A stretch of 62,201 nucleotides of DNA from Gemmatimonadales bacterium (GCA_009840115.1 VXOJ01000008.1:1-62201), one strand, 5' to 3'. Positions 1-9,075 are shown, counted from the first letter of the stretch. The notes: a model not told the origin generated them from the sequence alone. Translations and numbers: made by a program.

Positions 1-425
1 ACCCCGCGGAGATCGAGGAACTCCCCCGCCCCGTCGAGCGGGCTGTCTGAAGACGGCCCTTCGCCGGCTCCCCCGGGCACGTCGGCGGCGAACAGCGCGC
101 GGCCGCCGTCCCGTCCCCCTTCGAGTCCGAGAAAGATCCATTCCTCGGGTGGTTCCGAGGCGGAGGCTGCGACGGTGGGCGGAAGGAGTACCGGCCGATA
201 GGCCAGGCCGTCCGCTTTCGCCGCGACTTCCCGCGCCGTTTGGGACACCAGGCTGCGCTCGCGCCATACGGGGACGACGCGCGAGTTCGGATCGGACAAC
301 CGGTCGGAGAGCCACCCGGGATCGGCTCGCAGGTGGGTGGCGCGATCGAGGCCGCCTCCCGCGAAGGGGTTCGGTTTCCGGTGGCCCTCCCCTGCCACGC
401 CCGATAAGATCTCGCCGGCCGACAT
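1..425 (-). CDS. nudC: NADH pyrophosphatase (NudC-like), N-terminal part only
   Basis: Only about 141 N-terminal residues lie in the window; the gene runs off the left edge and its NUDIX box is not visible. The visible part matches the N-terminal domain of NudC-type NAD(P)H pyrophosphatases: a NPFAGGGLDRA stretch, then DPGWLSDRL, then SRVVPVWRERSLV. The family hydrolyses NADH to NMNH and AMP, and some members remove NAD caps from RNA. The start is ATG at 425-423, diverging from the dehalogenase gene with 30 bp between the starts. No clear ribosome binding site is seen. Assignment rests on the N-terminal pattern alone, so substrate specificity is open. Confidence 0.72.
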   Translation of the reverse strand, partial: MSAGEILSGVAGEGHRKPNPFAGGGLDRATHLRADPGWLSDRLSDPNSRVVPVWRERSLVSQTAREVAAKADGLAYRPVLLPPTVAASASEPPEEWIFLGLEGGRDGGRALFAADVPGGAGEGPSSDSPLDGAGEFLDLRG

Positions 426-455
426 GGGAGAAACGTAGCGGTTTCGAGGGAGCGC

Positions 456-1142
456 ATGCACAGTTTCGAGGGGACGGCGGGACGGGGCACCCTCCTCACG
501 TTCGATTGCTACGGCACGCTGATCGACTGGGAAGGCGGGATTCTCGCGGCACTCCGGGTTGCGTACGCGGAGGCGGCCGCGGTGGAGGACGAGCGGCTCC
601 TCGGCGAGTTCCACGCGGCCCAGAACCGGCTCAAGACGAGCGAGTACCGCCCCTACCGGCAGTTGCTCACCGAGACCTCGGTGGAGGTCGCGCGCGCGAA
701 CGGATGGGATACGGCGGACGAGGTGGCGGGGGGCGTCCCCGCGAGCATCCCCTCCTGGCGGCCCTTCCCCGATACGAATCCGGCACTCTCGCGCCTCGCC
801 GCGGCAGGCGTCACGCTGGGGATCCTCTCGAACATCGACGACGACCTGCTCGTCGGAACGCTGAAGCGCTTCGAGGTCGAGTTCGGCCTCCTCGGCACGG
901 CCCAGCGGCTGCGCAGCTACAAGCCGGCCGCGCCGCACTTCGAGCGCGGGCGGGAGTGGGCAGCCGGCTTCGACCGGTGGCTGCACGTGGCGCAGAGCCT
1001 CTTCCACGACGTCGTCCCCGCGACATCGCTCCGGGTGCCCGTGCTGTGGGTCAACCGAAAGAGCGAGTCCCGCCCGGACGACGCCGACCCCGTCCACATT
1101 GCACCCGACCTGGCCGCCGCCGCCGCATGGCTTCTGCCGTGA
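456..1142 (+). CDS. HAD-superfamily haloacid dehalogenase type II-like hydrolase
   Basis: A 228-residue cytosolic HAD hydrolase. Motif I is FDCYGTLIDW with nucleophile Asp17; motif II is the Ser of ILSNIDDD; motif III is the Lys of YKPAAPHF; the C-terminal SLFHDVVPA and VLWVNRK stretches are those of the L-2-haloacid dehalogenase type II subfamily rather than the phosphoglycolate phosphatase branch. Members remove halide from 2-haloalkanoic acids or act as phosphatases, and substrate cannot be read from sequence here. ATG 456 has a GAGGGAG ribosome binding site just upstream. It is divergent from the partial NudC gene and converges with the alpha/beta hydrolase downstream, 3 bp apart. Confidence 0.85.
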   Translation: MHSFEGTAGRGTLLTFDCYGTLIDWEGGILAALRVAYAEAAAVEDERLLGEFHAAQNRLKTSEYRPYRQLLTETSVEVARANGWDTADEVAGGVPASIPSWRPFPDTNPALSRLAAAGVTLGILSNIDDDLLVGTLKRFEVEFGLLGTAQRLRSYKPAAPHFERGREWAAGFDRWLHVAQSLFHDVVPATSLRVPVLWVNRKSESRPDDADPVHIAPDLAAAAAWLLP

Positions 1143-1145
1143 GGG

Positions 1146-2009
1146 TCAAGGCGATACGGAGTCGTCGCCAGGTCCGCTCGCCAGGACGTTGCGGGTGAAG
1201 CGGTGGAGTTCCCTCCATAGCGCTTCGTGCGAGAAGATGTCGTTATGTCCCGCGCCCGGGATCTCGAGCCAGCGCCGGGGTCCTCGAAGCGCCTCGAAGA
1301 CCTCCCGGCTCTGGCCGGGCGGAATGACGCGGTCCTCCTCGCCGGCGGCGACGAACGTCGGCACCTCGATGCGTGGCGCCCGCTCCAGCGTGTCGAAGCG
1401 GTTGTGCAGCCAGTCCAGATACCAGTCCGGCAGCCACGGCAGGCGGTGCCGGGCGATCGCAGCGGTGTCCGTGAACGGCCCGAGCAGGACGACGCCGGCC
1501 ACCGGGCGGCTCACCGCCAGTTCCGCCGCCACGGAGCTTCCGAGGGAGTTCCCCAGGGGAAGGAGCCGCTCGGGCTCGACGCCCCGCTCCTCCACCAACC
1601 ACCGGTACGCCGCCCTCGCGTCCGCGTAGAGACCCTCCTCGGAGGGCTTCCCCTCGCTCGCTCCATAGCCTCGATAGTCAGGCAAAAGGATGTCGAGTCC
1701 GAGGCTCGAGAGCGCCGCCGCCACCGCCCCGCGGTCTCCCAGGTGCCCGGCGTTGCCGTGGAAGTAGATCGCCGTCCCCCGCCTGGACTGCGGCGGGTCC
1801 ACGGGAAACCACCACGCGTGCAGTTCGATCCCGTCCTCGGTCGGGATGCGGACCTCGGTGGCCTGCGGGAATCCCCAGTACCGCGGGTGCGTCTCGTGCG
1901 GCTGCAGGGTCTCCGGATAGAAGACGAAGAAGGGGACGATCCGGGGCATGAGGAGACGGACGACGGCCATCAGGCCGACGAGGGCGACCACGACGATGAG
2001 GAGTTCCAC
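1146..2009 (-). CDS. Alpha/beta hydrolase, membrane-anchored (BEM46-like)
   Basis: About 287 residues. An N-terminal hydrophobic segment (roughly residues 1-25) would anchor it in the membrane, followed by an alpha/beta hydrolase fold: FHGNAGHLGDR oxyanion region, DYRGYGASEG, nucleophile elbow GNSLGS, Asp in GEEDRVIPP and catalytic His in GAGHND. This is the family of BEM46/YfhR serine hydrolases, whose substrates are mostly unknown. I chose the GTG at 2009 because it opens the transmembrane segment; no good Shine-Dalgarno is visible, and a CTG overlapping the nitrilase stop or the inner ATG at LMAVV are alternatives. It follows the nitrilase gene by 29 bp and is probably co-transcribed with it. 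Confidence 0.82.
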   Translation of the reverse strand: MELLIVVVALVGLMAVVRLLMPRIVPFFVFYPETLQPHETHPRYWGFPQATEVRIPTEDGIELHAWWFPVDPPQSRRGTAIYFHGNAGHLGDRGAVAAALSSLGLDILLPDYRGYGASEGKPSEEGLYADARAAYRWLVEERGVEPERLLPLGNSLGSSVAAELAVSRPVAGVVLLGPFTDTAAIARHRLPWLPDWYLDWLHNRFDTLERAPRIEVPTFVAAGEEDRVIPPGQSREVFEALRGPRRWLEIPGAGHNDIFSHEALWRELHRFTRNVLASGPGDDSVSP

Positions 2010-2038
2010 GAGCGGGAGCCGGCGGCGGACGGCGGGAG

Positions 2039-2893
2039 TCAGCGGCCGGGCACGGTCGACACCGCGGCGAGGCGCTCGGCCCAGCGGGCGTACACGTCGG
2101 GGCGGCGGTCGCGCCAGAACAGCCGCCGGGCGGTGGAGGCCGCGCAGCGCGACAGGTCCACGTCGGCGTAGAGAATCGCCGCTTCCCCTTCCGGCGCCCG
2201 CGCGAGGACGACGCCCTCGGGATCGACGACGAAGGACTCTCCGGCGAAGGTGAGGCGGGGCTCCTCGCCCACGCGGTTGGCCAGCGCGACGAAGTAGCCG
2301 TTCTGGAACGCCGCCACGCGCACCTCTGCCTCGAACAGTCCCTCGGGCCACTCCCCGACCGCGCCCGCCTGCGGGATGACGACGAGCTGCGCCCCATGTT
2401 CTCCCAGGCGCCGCATGTATTCGGGATAGTGGCGGTCGTAGCAGATCGCGACGCCCACGCGCCCCACGGCGGTGTCGTAGACGAGCGCGTCGGTATCGCC
2501 CTTCGCGTAGTAGTGCTGTTCGTGGAAGCACGCGTACTCGGTGATGTGCATCATCCGCGTCACTCCGAGGAGCGAGCCGTCCGCGTCGAACACGGGCGTG
2601 CTGTCGTAGCAGCGCCCGTCGGGCCCGAGTTCGTACTGGTTGAACACCGTGACGAGGCCGAGTTCGGCGGCGCGCGCGGCGATTCGGTCGCAGGTGGGAC
2701 CGGGGATCGGCTCCGCGATCTGCGCGGCGCCGGGGTCGTCCGGCCGCTGGGGGAAGAAGCGGTCGATCGCGAGTTCGGGGAACGCCACGAGATCGGCACC
2801 CTCCGACGCGGCGCGGCCCATCGCGTCGAGCGCGCGTTCGAGGTTGCGGGTGCGGTCGGGCCCCGCGGACTGCTGTACAAGGGCGATCTTCAT
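2039..2893 (-). CDS. Carbon-nitrogen hydrolase (nitrilase superfamily)
   Basis: A 284-residue cytosolic protein starting MKIALVQQ (ATG 2893-2891, AAAGGA upstream). Nitrilase-superfamily landmarks are the catalytic Glu in AFPELAID and the catalytic Cys in VAICYDRHYPEYMR, plus IPQAGAVGEWPEG. The family cleaves amides, carbamoyl groups or nitriles. At the usual catalytic Lys motif (RKxH) this protein reads TRMMHI, so the Lys position is occupied by Met; either a neighbouring residue substitutes or the reaction is altered. It is the first gene of a two-gene unit with the alpha/beta hydrolase and diverges from the SRAP gene. An upstream in-frame ATG at 2902 is too close to the ribosome binding site to be preferred. 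Confidence 0.85.
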   Translation of the reverse strand: MKIALVQQSAGPDRTRNLERALDAMGRAASEGADLVAFPELAIDRFFPQRPDDPGAAQIAEPIPGPTCDRIAARAAELGLVTVFNQYELGPDGRCYDSTPVFDADGSLLGVTRMMHITEYACFHEQHYYAKGDTDALVYDTAVGRVGVAICYDRHYPEYMRRLGEHGAQLVVIPQAGAVGEWPEGLFEAEVRVAAFQNGYFVALANRVGEEPRLTFAGESFVVDPEGVVLARAPEGEAAILYADVDLSRCAASTARRLFWRDRRPDVYARWAERLAAVSTVPGR

Positions 2894-2996
2894 CGGATCC
2901 ATGTCCTTTCGGTGACGGGCCGGAGGATTGTCGGCGCGCCAGCCGGGACCCGCAACGGGGTCCACGGGTCGCGTCGGCGCTCGTTAGGTTGCTCCC

Positions 2997-3743
2997 ATGT
3001 GCGGACGATTCAGCCTTCAGACCCCGGTTCCGGACCTCGCGGAACTCTTCGAGGCCGATCCGTCGCGGCTCGAGGAGTGGTCCGCCCGCTACAACGTGGC
3101 GCCCACGGACGAGGTCATCGCCCTCCGGCGAGGCGCCGGCGGCCGGGAGCTCGTTCCGCTGCGCTGGGGGCTGATCCCGAACTGGGCGGAGGATCGCGCG
3201 TCGCTCCCGCCGATGATCAATGCCCGCGCCGAGTCGCTCGAAACCCGGCGCGCGTTTCGAGACCTCGTTCTCGACCGGCGCTGCGCCGTCCTCGCCGACG
3301 GATTCTACGAATGGCGGAAGGAGGGCGGCCTGAAGCAGCCGTACTTCACCCGGCGCCGGGACCGGAGACCGATGGCGCTCGCCGGCCTGTGGGACGTGTG
3401 GCGCGGACCGGACCGCACGATCCCCTCCTGCACGATCGTCACGACGGACGCGAACGCGCTGCTCGAACCGCTGCACGGCCGCATGCCGGTCATACTCGAG
3501 GGCGCGGGCGCGCAGATGTGGCTCGACCTCGACATCTCCGAGCGCACCATGGAGCCGCTCCGGCCGTTCGACGCGGAGGCACTGGAGGTGTTCGCGGTCA
3601 GCCGCCGGGTGAACCGCGTCGCCACGGACGATGCGGCCTGCGCGAAGCCCCGGAGCGCTCCGATCCGGGAACCGTCAGGCTGGCGCGATCGCCCCCCGGT
3701 CGGCGACGCGCCCCCCGACCAGCTCACGCTCTTCCGGTCGTGA
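2997..3743 (+). CDS. SOS-response-associated peptidase (SRAP/YedK/HMCES family)
   Basis: A 248-residue SRAP protein, beginning MCGRFSL. Cys2, exposed after methionine removal, forms a thiazolidine crosslink with abasic sites in single-stranded DNA in this family, protecting them from nucleases. The other signature elements are present: NVAPTDEV, INARAESLETR, the DGFYEW motif with the active-site Glu, and the His in LHGRMPVIL. Length is typical for bacterial members. It is a single gene between divergent and convergent neighbours, so the sequence shows no operon. Function in abasic-site repair is inferred from family conservation. Confidence 0.93.
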   Translation: MCGRFSLQTPVPDLAELFEADPSRLEEWSARYNVAPTDEVIALRRGAGGRELVPLRWGLIPNWAEDRASLPPMINARAESLETRRAFRDLVLDRRCAVLADGFYEWRKEGGLKQPYFTRRRDRRPMALAGLWDVWRGPDRTIPSCTIVTTDANALLEPLHGRMPVILEGAGAQMWLDLDISERTMEPLRPFDAEALEVFAVSRRVNRVATDDAACAKPRSAPIREPSGWRDRPPVGDAPPDQLTLFRS

Positions 3744-3772
3744 AGCGCTCGATCGGCCGTTCCCGGCGTGCG

Positions 3773-6700
3773 CTAGTGCAGGACGTTGCGGGACCTCAGG
3801 TGCTGGCTCACCGCGCCGAGCATGAGCGGTCGAATCCGGTAGCGGGGCTCGGCCGGGCCCGGCGTGTCCCCCGGGGGCCCTTCTTTCCCGGCCTCCCGGG
3901 CCGGGTTGACATCGACCAGGCGTAGCTCCTCGAGCGACCTGAGCGTGTGGCGGGCGGCGGCGGGCGGGATCCGCATGACTTCGCCGTACTCGGTGAGCGT
4001 GAGAGTCCCGTGGTCGAGGATCGCCTTGAGGGCGAAGCTCTGGTCGATATCCAGCGTGTCCAGCGACGATGACGATGGGGTCGGGGTCAGCGGACGCACG
4101 AGAAGGCTGCCCTCGATCGTCTCGAGGTCCACGGACCTCAGCCAGTGCAGCAGCGCCAGTCGCACGGAACCGAGCGAGGCGCGGTGGAGCCGCCGGAAAT
4201 AGTCGGCCTCGATCAACTGTCGGCGTCTCTGGCTCGTCCGGGCGCGTCGAAGCCGCCGAAGCAGAGCCGCCCGCCCCGCGCGGGGTTCGTCGAACTGGAG
4301 CGGGATCCCGCTCCGCCGGTGCCGTGCGAAGATCGCCTGACGCAACTCGTCGGCGGTCAGGGGAGCCAGCGTCAGGCAGTGCATATCGCTGACGAACGGC
4401 CGGAGGCGTGCGCGGACGATCTGCCACGCCGAGGCGTTCATGGAGACCAACCAGAAGATCCTCGACTCCGTCCGCGCGATGCAGGTCATGAGGCGCTCGA
4501 AAAGCTCGCCGCCGCCGGGGGCTCGCAGGTGCAGGAACTCTCCGCCCTCGAGGATCACCGTCCGCGGGACCTCCCCGTCCGGGCTCCGCAGAACCCGGTC
4601 GGCGAGCCGGTCGAGGTCGACCGGTTCCCCGGGAGGGTCCGGGGCTTCGAGGCCGAGCCACGCGGCGAGCCGGCGCGCGAACCGGGGTTCATCGCGCTCG
4701 CGCTCATTCAGGATCCGCCTGACGCAAGCTCGCGAATCCGCGGCAAGACGCGCGGCGACCACGTTCAGGAAACTCGTGGTCCCGACGCCGGGCGGTGAGA
4801 CCACGATCAACGAACCGGCCCCACCCTCCTCCCACGCCCGATGCAACTTCGCGATCTCGGCCAGACTGCGATCCCTTCCGGCCAGGAGTTGGGAATCGGT
4901 GAGGGGCTCCAACGAGAACAACCGGCGGTACACGGCGGGAAGATCCCGGAAGACGTCCGATACCGACGCCGGCTGGGGAGCATCGGGGTCGGCCGCTCCC
5001 TGGACCGGCGGAAGGAGGCCGAGGGTCCTCCCGAGGTAGGCAAGGCGTCGCCACCCGGCGCGGACGGCCGCCGCCACCGAGGGCTGGTGCGTGGTCAGGC
5101 GGCTTCGCCACCGTCGCCAGTCCCCGGCGACCTCGCCCTCGAGGTACGAGCGCGCTCGCAGCAGTTCCGCCGCAAACCCTTCGGCGAGGGCCCGACGGGT
5201 CAGGCGCGCGGCCCCCTCGGCAACCTCGGCGGTCGCCCGGCGCCCGGCCTCCGCGCTCGCCTCGAACAGAACCTCACGGGTCCGTTCGAGCTTGTCGGCG
5301 GCACGCGTCAGGGCGTTCCGGGCGGGAGCGATGACGTGACCGCGGTCGGGGGGCTCCGCCCCGTCGAGAGCGTCGGAGAGTTCGGCGAGGGCGACCTCGT
5401 ATCCGTACGCCGACACCTCGCACGCCTCCGCCACCTCCGCGCCTGCCCGGTCGAGCGACCCTGCCATGCCGGCCGGTATCGCGCGGATCCGTTCCATCCT
5501 GAACGTGTCGAAGGCCCGTATTGCGGCTTCGCGGACCTGCACGTGCCGCGTCTCCCGGCCTGGCCGTCGCACTGTTTCGCCGGCATCGGGCATCTCGTGC
5601 AAGGACACGACCTCGGGCATGCGGAGGTTGAGCGCCTCGATCCGTCCGACCGCGCGATCGGCCGCAGCCGAGAGTTCCGCGACGAAGGCCCCGGAGTCGC
5701 CCAGCACGCCCGCAGGCCGGGCCAGCGCCTCGGCGACCCCGCGCCGCTCGGCCTCCAGCGCCCCCTGCAGGGCCTCCGGTGCGGAGGTCAGCTCCGCGAC
5801 GCGCCGGCGACCTTCACCGAGCGCCGACTCGATCTCCGATATCACACCGTTCACCCGCTCCATCGTTTCGGCCCAGGCGGCGGCCAGTCGATCCCCGATG
5901 GACGAAATCGCGAGACTCGATTCGAGCAGGCTGCGGTACAGTTCCAGCCGGTTGGCGGACTCGCCGGCCCACCGATCCCAGCCTTCCGCCCAGGCCGAAC
6001 CCACGTTCCGGTGCCGGGGGTTCGACGTATCGCGCGCAACGAACGTGCCGGCGACCGCCACCGTCGCCCTCAGGATCCGGACCGCACGCCTGTCCGCATC
6101 GCCGGGTGCGGGTCCGGCGGCCGAGGCAAGACCGTCCGCCGCCGCCAGGAGTTCGCCCTGAAGCGCCCGGCCCGCGGCGGCCAGCCGGCCCGGGTAGCCG
6201 GACGTGCGCTCCCCCTCCGGGTCGAGGACCCCCTCGATCCACGCATCGAACGCCCGCTCCAGGCCGCCCAGCCAGGCCGCCCGCCGGCGCTGACTCGCCC
6301 GGCTGGCGCGCGCCTGCCACGGGAGAACGACCCCATCAAGGTGCCGCCGGGCGAGGCCGGCGACCGGGACCTCATGTGTCACGCGCCGCCAGACGATGGG
6401 CCGGAGCGCGAGGGCGAGGAGGCGCTTCGCGTCGATCCCGCCCCCGGCGTCGCGCGCGCGCCGGAGCGCATCCGCGGAAAGGGGCACGTCGGCCTTCGGC
6501 GGGAGTTCCTCCACGCCCGCCTCCGCCTCGGCGCGAGCGGCCGACAGCGACGCCCGCAGACCGGCGGCCAGCGGCGCGCGGCGGATGGCCCGACACAACG
6601 GCTTCAGGACCTCATCGGAGGCCGTCCGCAGGTACCCGTCCGCCGCCTCCGGTCGGGGCGAGTCCTCTCCGCTTGCGCCCCTGGATCCGATGTCCGCCTC

Positions 6701-6898
6701 GAGTTCCGCCAGAGCCTGCGCGTGAGTTCTCGATGCACGGTCCAACGCGCGGCGGATCGGGGCCCAATCGTCTTCCTCGTACCGCCGCCAGATCTCCCGG
6801 AACGGTCGGTGCACGGCTTCGGAGATCCGGTCGGCGATCTCCGCGTCGTTTGCCGGGCCGGACGCGCGGCCGTCCGGTTCGCCGAGGCCCGCGTTCAT
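3773..6898 (-). CDS. Large coiled, degenerate P-loop ATPase-like protein with C-terminal winged helix, coupled to MscS
   Basis: A 1041-residue protein. Residues 1-650 are Ala/Glu/Arg-rich, mostly helical in appearance, and resemble no family I know. A nucleotide-binding-like region follows: a P-loop-like SPPGVGTTS at about 701-709 in which the invariant Lys is replaced by Thr707, and a Walker B-like VILEGGE at 781-787 lacking the Asp. Then comes an AAA/STAND-like helical part (APLTADELRQAIF) and a C-terminal winged-helix-like segment (LDHGTLTLTEYGEVM, then RHTLRSLEELRLVDV). The ATG at 6898-6896 overlaps the stop of the MscS gene as ATGA, which fixes the start and indicates translational coupling. 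It probably acts with the channel; ATP hydrolysis is doubtful given the missing Lys. Confidence 0.72.
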   Translation of the reverse strand: MNAGLGEPDGRASGPANDAEIADRISEAVHRPFREIWRRYEEDDWAPIRRALDRASRTHAQALAELEADIGSRGASGEDSPRPEAADGYLRTASDEVLKPLCRAIRRAPLAAGLRASLSAARAEAEAGVEELPPKADVPLSADALRRARDAGGGIDAKRLLALALRPIVWRRVTHEVPVAGLARRHLDGVVLPWQARASRASQRRRAAWLGGLERAFDAWIEGVLDPEGERTSGYPGRLAAAGRALQGELLAAADGLASAAGPAPGDADRRAVRILRATVAVAGTFVARDTSNPRHRNVGSAWAEGWDRWAGESANRLELYRSLLESSLAISSIGDRLAAAWAETMERVNGVISEIESALGEGRRRVAELTSAPEALQGALEAERRGVAEALARPAGVLGDSGAFVAELSAAADRAVGRIEALNLRMPEVVSLHEMPDAGETVRRPGRETRHVQVREAAIRAFDTFRMERIRAIPAGMAGSLDRAGAEVAEACEVSAYGYEVALAELSDALDGAEPPDRGHVIAPARNALTRAADKLERTREVLFEASAEAGRRATAEVAEGAARLTRRALAEGFAAELLRARSYLEGEVAGDWRRWRSRLTTHQPSVAAAVRAGWRRLAYLGRTLGLLPPVQGAADPDAPQPASVSDVFRDLPAVYRRLFSLEPLTDSQLLAGRDRSLAEIAKLHRAWEEGGAGSLIVVSPPGVGTTSFLNVVAARLAADSRACVRRILNERERDEPRFARRLAAWLGLEAPDPPGEPVDLDRLADRVLRSPDGEVPRTVILEGGEFLHLRAPGGGELFERLMTCIARTESRIFWLVSMNASAWQIVRARLRPFVSDMHCLTLAPLTADELRQAIFARHRRSGIPLQFDEPRAGRAALLRRLRRARTSQRRRQLIEADYFRRLHRASLGSVRLALLHWLRSVDLETIEGSLLVRPLTPTPSSSSLDTLDIDQSFALKAILDHGTLTLTEYGEVMRIPPAAARHTLRSLEELRLVDVNPAREAGKEGPPGDTPGPAEPRYRIRPLMLGAVSQHLRSRNVLH

Positions 6899-8163
6899 GC
6901 GCGCAGGCCCCCGCCCGCGGCCGACGGATCCGGATCCGTCGGAGCGGTCGCCTCCACGGCGGGATACCAATCCTGCTCGGCGACGAGGCCCGCCGCCCGG
7001 AAACCGTCTCGCGCCCGCTCCGTGACGTCGCTCTGGAACAGGAATTCGAAGCGTGGATCCAGCACGTACGCCTTTATCCTGACGCGCGTGAGGAACGTCG
7101 TCCGGAACTCGTCCCCGACGAGCACGACGACGGGTTTCTCGAGGAAGACGTACCTGGACGTGACCGCCGCATCGAACGCGATCTCCCTCGCCTTCCGCTC
7201 GTCCACGCGCCCCGGCAGGTAGAGGTCCGTCACCACCTGGCAATGGAGTTGCCCCGCGTTCGCGTTCGCAACGGATTCCTGCACCACCTGCGCGTTGGGC
7301 ACCGAGACCAGGTTGTCGTCGGCCGTCACGATCCGCGTCGAGCGGAGTCCGATGGAGACCACCTCACCGTAGGTCCCGCCCACCGAGATCTTGTCGCCGA
7401 CCTGGAAGGGTTGGTCGAACACGACGATCAGGCCACCGAACACGTTCTTGAGCAAGTCCTGAGCGGCGAACCCCAGCGCCACGCCCAGAGCGGCGCTCGC
7501 GGCCAGGATCCCCTGGGCGTCGACGCGGAAGACCGTGCGGAGGATCAGGTAGGCCGCGATCGCCCACAGGAGCATGCGGCTGATGGGGATGAGCGACTTG
7601 AAGGCGAGACGGCGCCGGACGCTCCGCTCGGCGAGCGCCTCCAGCGTCCAGACCAGGACCCGGATCAGCAAATGGAAGACGACGATCACGACGAGCGACC
7701 AGAAGATGCCGACGCCGAGACCCCGGACCTCTTCTCCCGCTTCCTCGAGATCCAGCGCCGGGAGCGCCGCGGACGAAGTATCCTCGGTGGTCGCGGGAGG
7801 GACGGGGGCCTGCAGCGAATCCAACCGGGCAAGGATCCGCTCCTGGGCCAGCGCCAGCGCCTCCAGTCGGATCCCGATCGAGTCCTGAACCAGGGGCGGC
7901 GCCTGCTGCCCGGACGCTGCGGCCGGCGCGTCGGCCCCTCCCGCCTCCAGGTCCGGCGTTTCGGGGGGCGCGAGGGCGTCCGCCGGGCCGGACTCGGCCC
8001 CCGCGGCCGTTGCCGACGGTTCCGCGACGACCGGCGGCGGGGCATCCTCGCCCGGCGGCGGGGCATCCGACCGACAGCCGGCGGACAAGCCGGACAGCAG
8101 GAGCGGAAGGAAGACGGCGGCCCTTCCAAGTCGTGGAACCAACCCACCGGATCGCCTGACCAT
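6895..8163 (-). CDS. MscS-family mechanosensitive ion channel with long periplasmic N-terminus
   Basis: About 422 residues. From ATG 8163 it has a basic n-region, a hydrophobic stretch and a possible lipobox (SAGC), then roughly 100 residues of Pro/Ala/Glu-rich linker, then the MscS core: transmembrane helices at FWSLVVIVVFHLLIRVLVW and MLLWAIAAYLIL, the pore helix GILAASAALGVALGFAAQDL, and the beta domain FQVGDKISVGGTYGEVVSIGLRSTRI. Family members open under membrane tension. An in-frame ATG 36 bp upstream lacks the signal-peptide logic. Its stop overlaps the start of the large ATPase-like gene, so the two form one unit. The extracellular linker and the coupling are unusual for a plain osmotic safety valve. 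Confidence 0.87.
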   Translation of the reverse strand: MVRRSGGLVPRLGRAAVFLPLLLSGLSAGCRSDAPPPGEDAPPPVVAEPSATAAGAESGPADALAPPETPDLEAGGADAPAAASGQQAPPLVQDSIGIRLEALALAQERILARLDSLQAPVPPATTEDTSSAALPALDLEEAGEEVRGLGVGIFWSLVVIVVFHLLIRVLVWTLEALAERSVRRRLAFKSLIPISRMLLWAIAAYLILRTVFRVDAQGILAASAALGVALGFAAQDLLKNVFGGLIVVFDQPFQVGDKISVGGTYGEVVSIGLRSTRIVTADDNLVSVPNAQVVQESVANANAGQLHCQVVTDLYLPGRVDERKAREIAFDAAVTSRYVFLEKPVVVLVGDEFRTTFLTRVRIKAYVLDPRFEFLFQSDVTERARDGFRAAGLVAEQDWYPAVEATAPTDPDPSAAGGGLRA

Positions 8164-8211
8164 GCGGGCAATGTGCGGGGGCGGTGAGCCTCCCGACAAT
8201 CGCTCAGAGAG

Positions 8212-9075
8212 TCAGAAGTTGGCGACGAGCGCGATGGTCAGCGTGGAGTCGAGCTTGTGGCGCGGGACGAGGACCGTCTCCCCGGTCGGGGTCCCCGCAG
8301 GCTGCTCGAGAGGAGCGCGGGTGAGCGCGGGCGCGTTGTCCCACGCGAGCCGCAGGCCCGTCTTCACGGCCAGGGAGCTGTTGATGTCGACAGCGAGCGA
8401 GTTGGCGAAATCGGCGCGGAGGTCCGCCGCGTCCGTGAGGTTCTCGTCCAGCGTCAGCGTGCTCTCGAGGTTGGCCGTCTCCGTCAACTCGCGCCGGAAG
8501 TTCGTGGAGATGCGGATGCCGCCGAAGCGCGAACTCCGGTCGGGGTCATCGACGATGTCGTCCTGCATCGTGAACGTGACCCCGTAGTCGCTCTTGAGCC
8601 GGGTCCTCTCGGTGTCGATCCACGTGTTCCCGATGCCGCCCACCAGGGAGAGCTTGCTCTCGTACCCGGCGAACGTGTTCCGCTCCCACCCGGCACCGGT
8701 CGTGAGGTGGACCTGATCCGAAAACGACCGCTCGAACTCGCCGCGCGCGAAGTAGTTCTCGGCCGTCGGCTCCGGATCGGCGTCGCTCATCACGGTGAAG
8801 CGGTCCGGAGTCCCCACGGCGATGCGCCGGGTCGTACCGGACTCGGTTCGGAGACCGCCCGCGCTCAGGGACAGCTCTCCCCCGCCCCATTCGCGCCGGG
8901 CGCCGCCGCCGAGGCCGAACGTGCGTACCGTGGAGTTCCCCGACGTGAAGAGCAGACTCAGTTCCGCGTTGTAGGACCAGCGGATCTCCGCTTCTTCCTG
9001 GACTTCCTCCTGGAGCGACGCGGCGGGCGCGGCGGTCGATGCCGCAGCCAGGGCAAGCACGATCCACGACTTCAT
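8212..9075 (-). CDS. DUF481 outer-membrane beta-barrel protein
   Basis: A 287-residue protein with a signal peptide (MKSWIVLALAAASTAAPAAS) and alternating amphipathic strands such as WSYNAELSLLFTSGNSTVRTFGLG, typical of the DUF481/YdiY barrel family, closing with a terminal aromatic (LVANF). It should sit in the outer membrane; no substrate is known for the family. The start ATG 9075 has GGAG five bases upstream; an ATG five codons earlier is less well placed. It lies 48 bp upstream of the MscS gene on the same strand and could head that transcription unit. Confidence 0.85.
   Translation of the reverse strand: MKSWIVLALAAASTAAPAASLQEEVQEEAEIRWSYNAELSLLFTSGNSTVRTFGLGGGARREWGGGELSLSAGGLRTESGTTRRIAVGTPDRFTVMSDADPEPTAENYFARGEFERSFSDQVHLTTGAGWERNTFAGYESKLSLVGGIGNTWIDTERTRLKSDYGVTFTMQDDIVDDPDRSSRFGGIRISTNFRRELTETANLESTLTLDENLTDAADLRADFANSLAVDINSSLAVKTGLRLAWDNAPALTRAPLEQPAGTPTGETVLVPRHKLDSTLTIALVANF

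Noticed and set aside
3..50. Short plus-strand frame ending in TGA that could be the tail of an upstream gene
   Set aside because: The opposite strand encodes a recognisable NudC N-terminal region here, so the plus-strand frame is a shadow.
149..1198. 349-codon plus-strand open frame over the left end
   Set aside because: Arg/Pro-rich composition with no family similarity; it is antisense to the NudC-like gene and out of frame with the dehalogenase.
4841..7222. 793-codon plus-strand frame
   Set aside because: Antisense to the large degenerate ATPase-like gene; low-complexity composition typical of GC-rich shadow frames.
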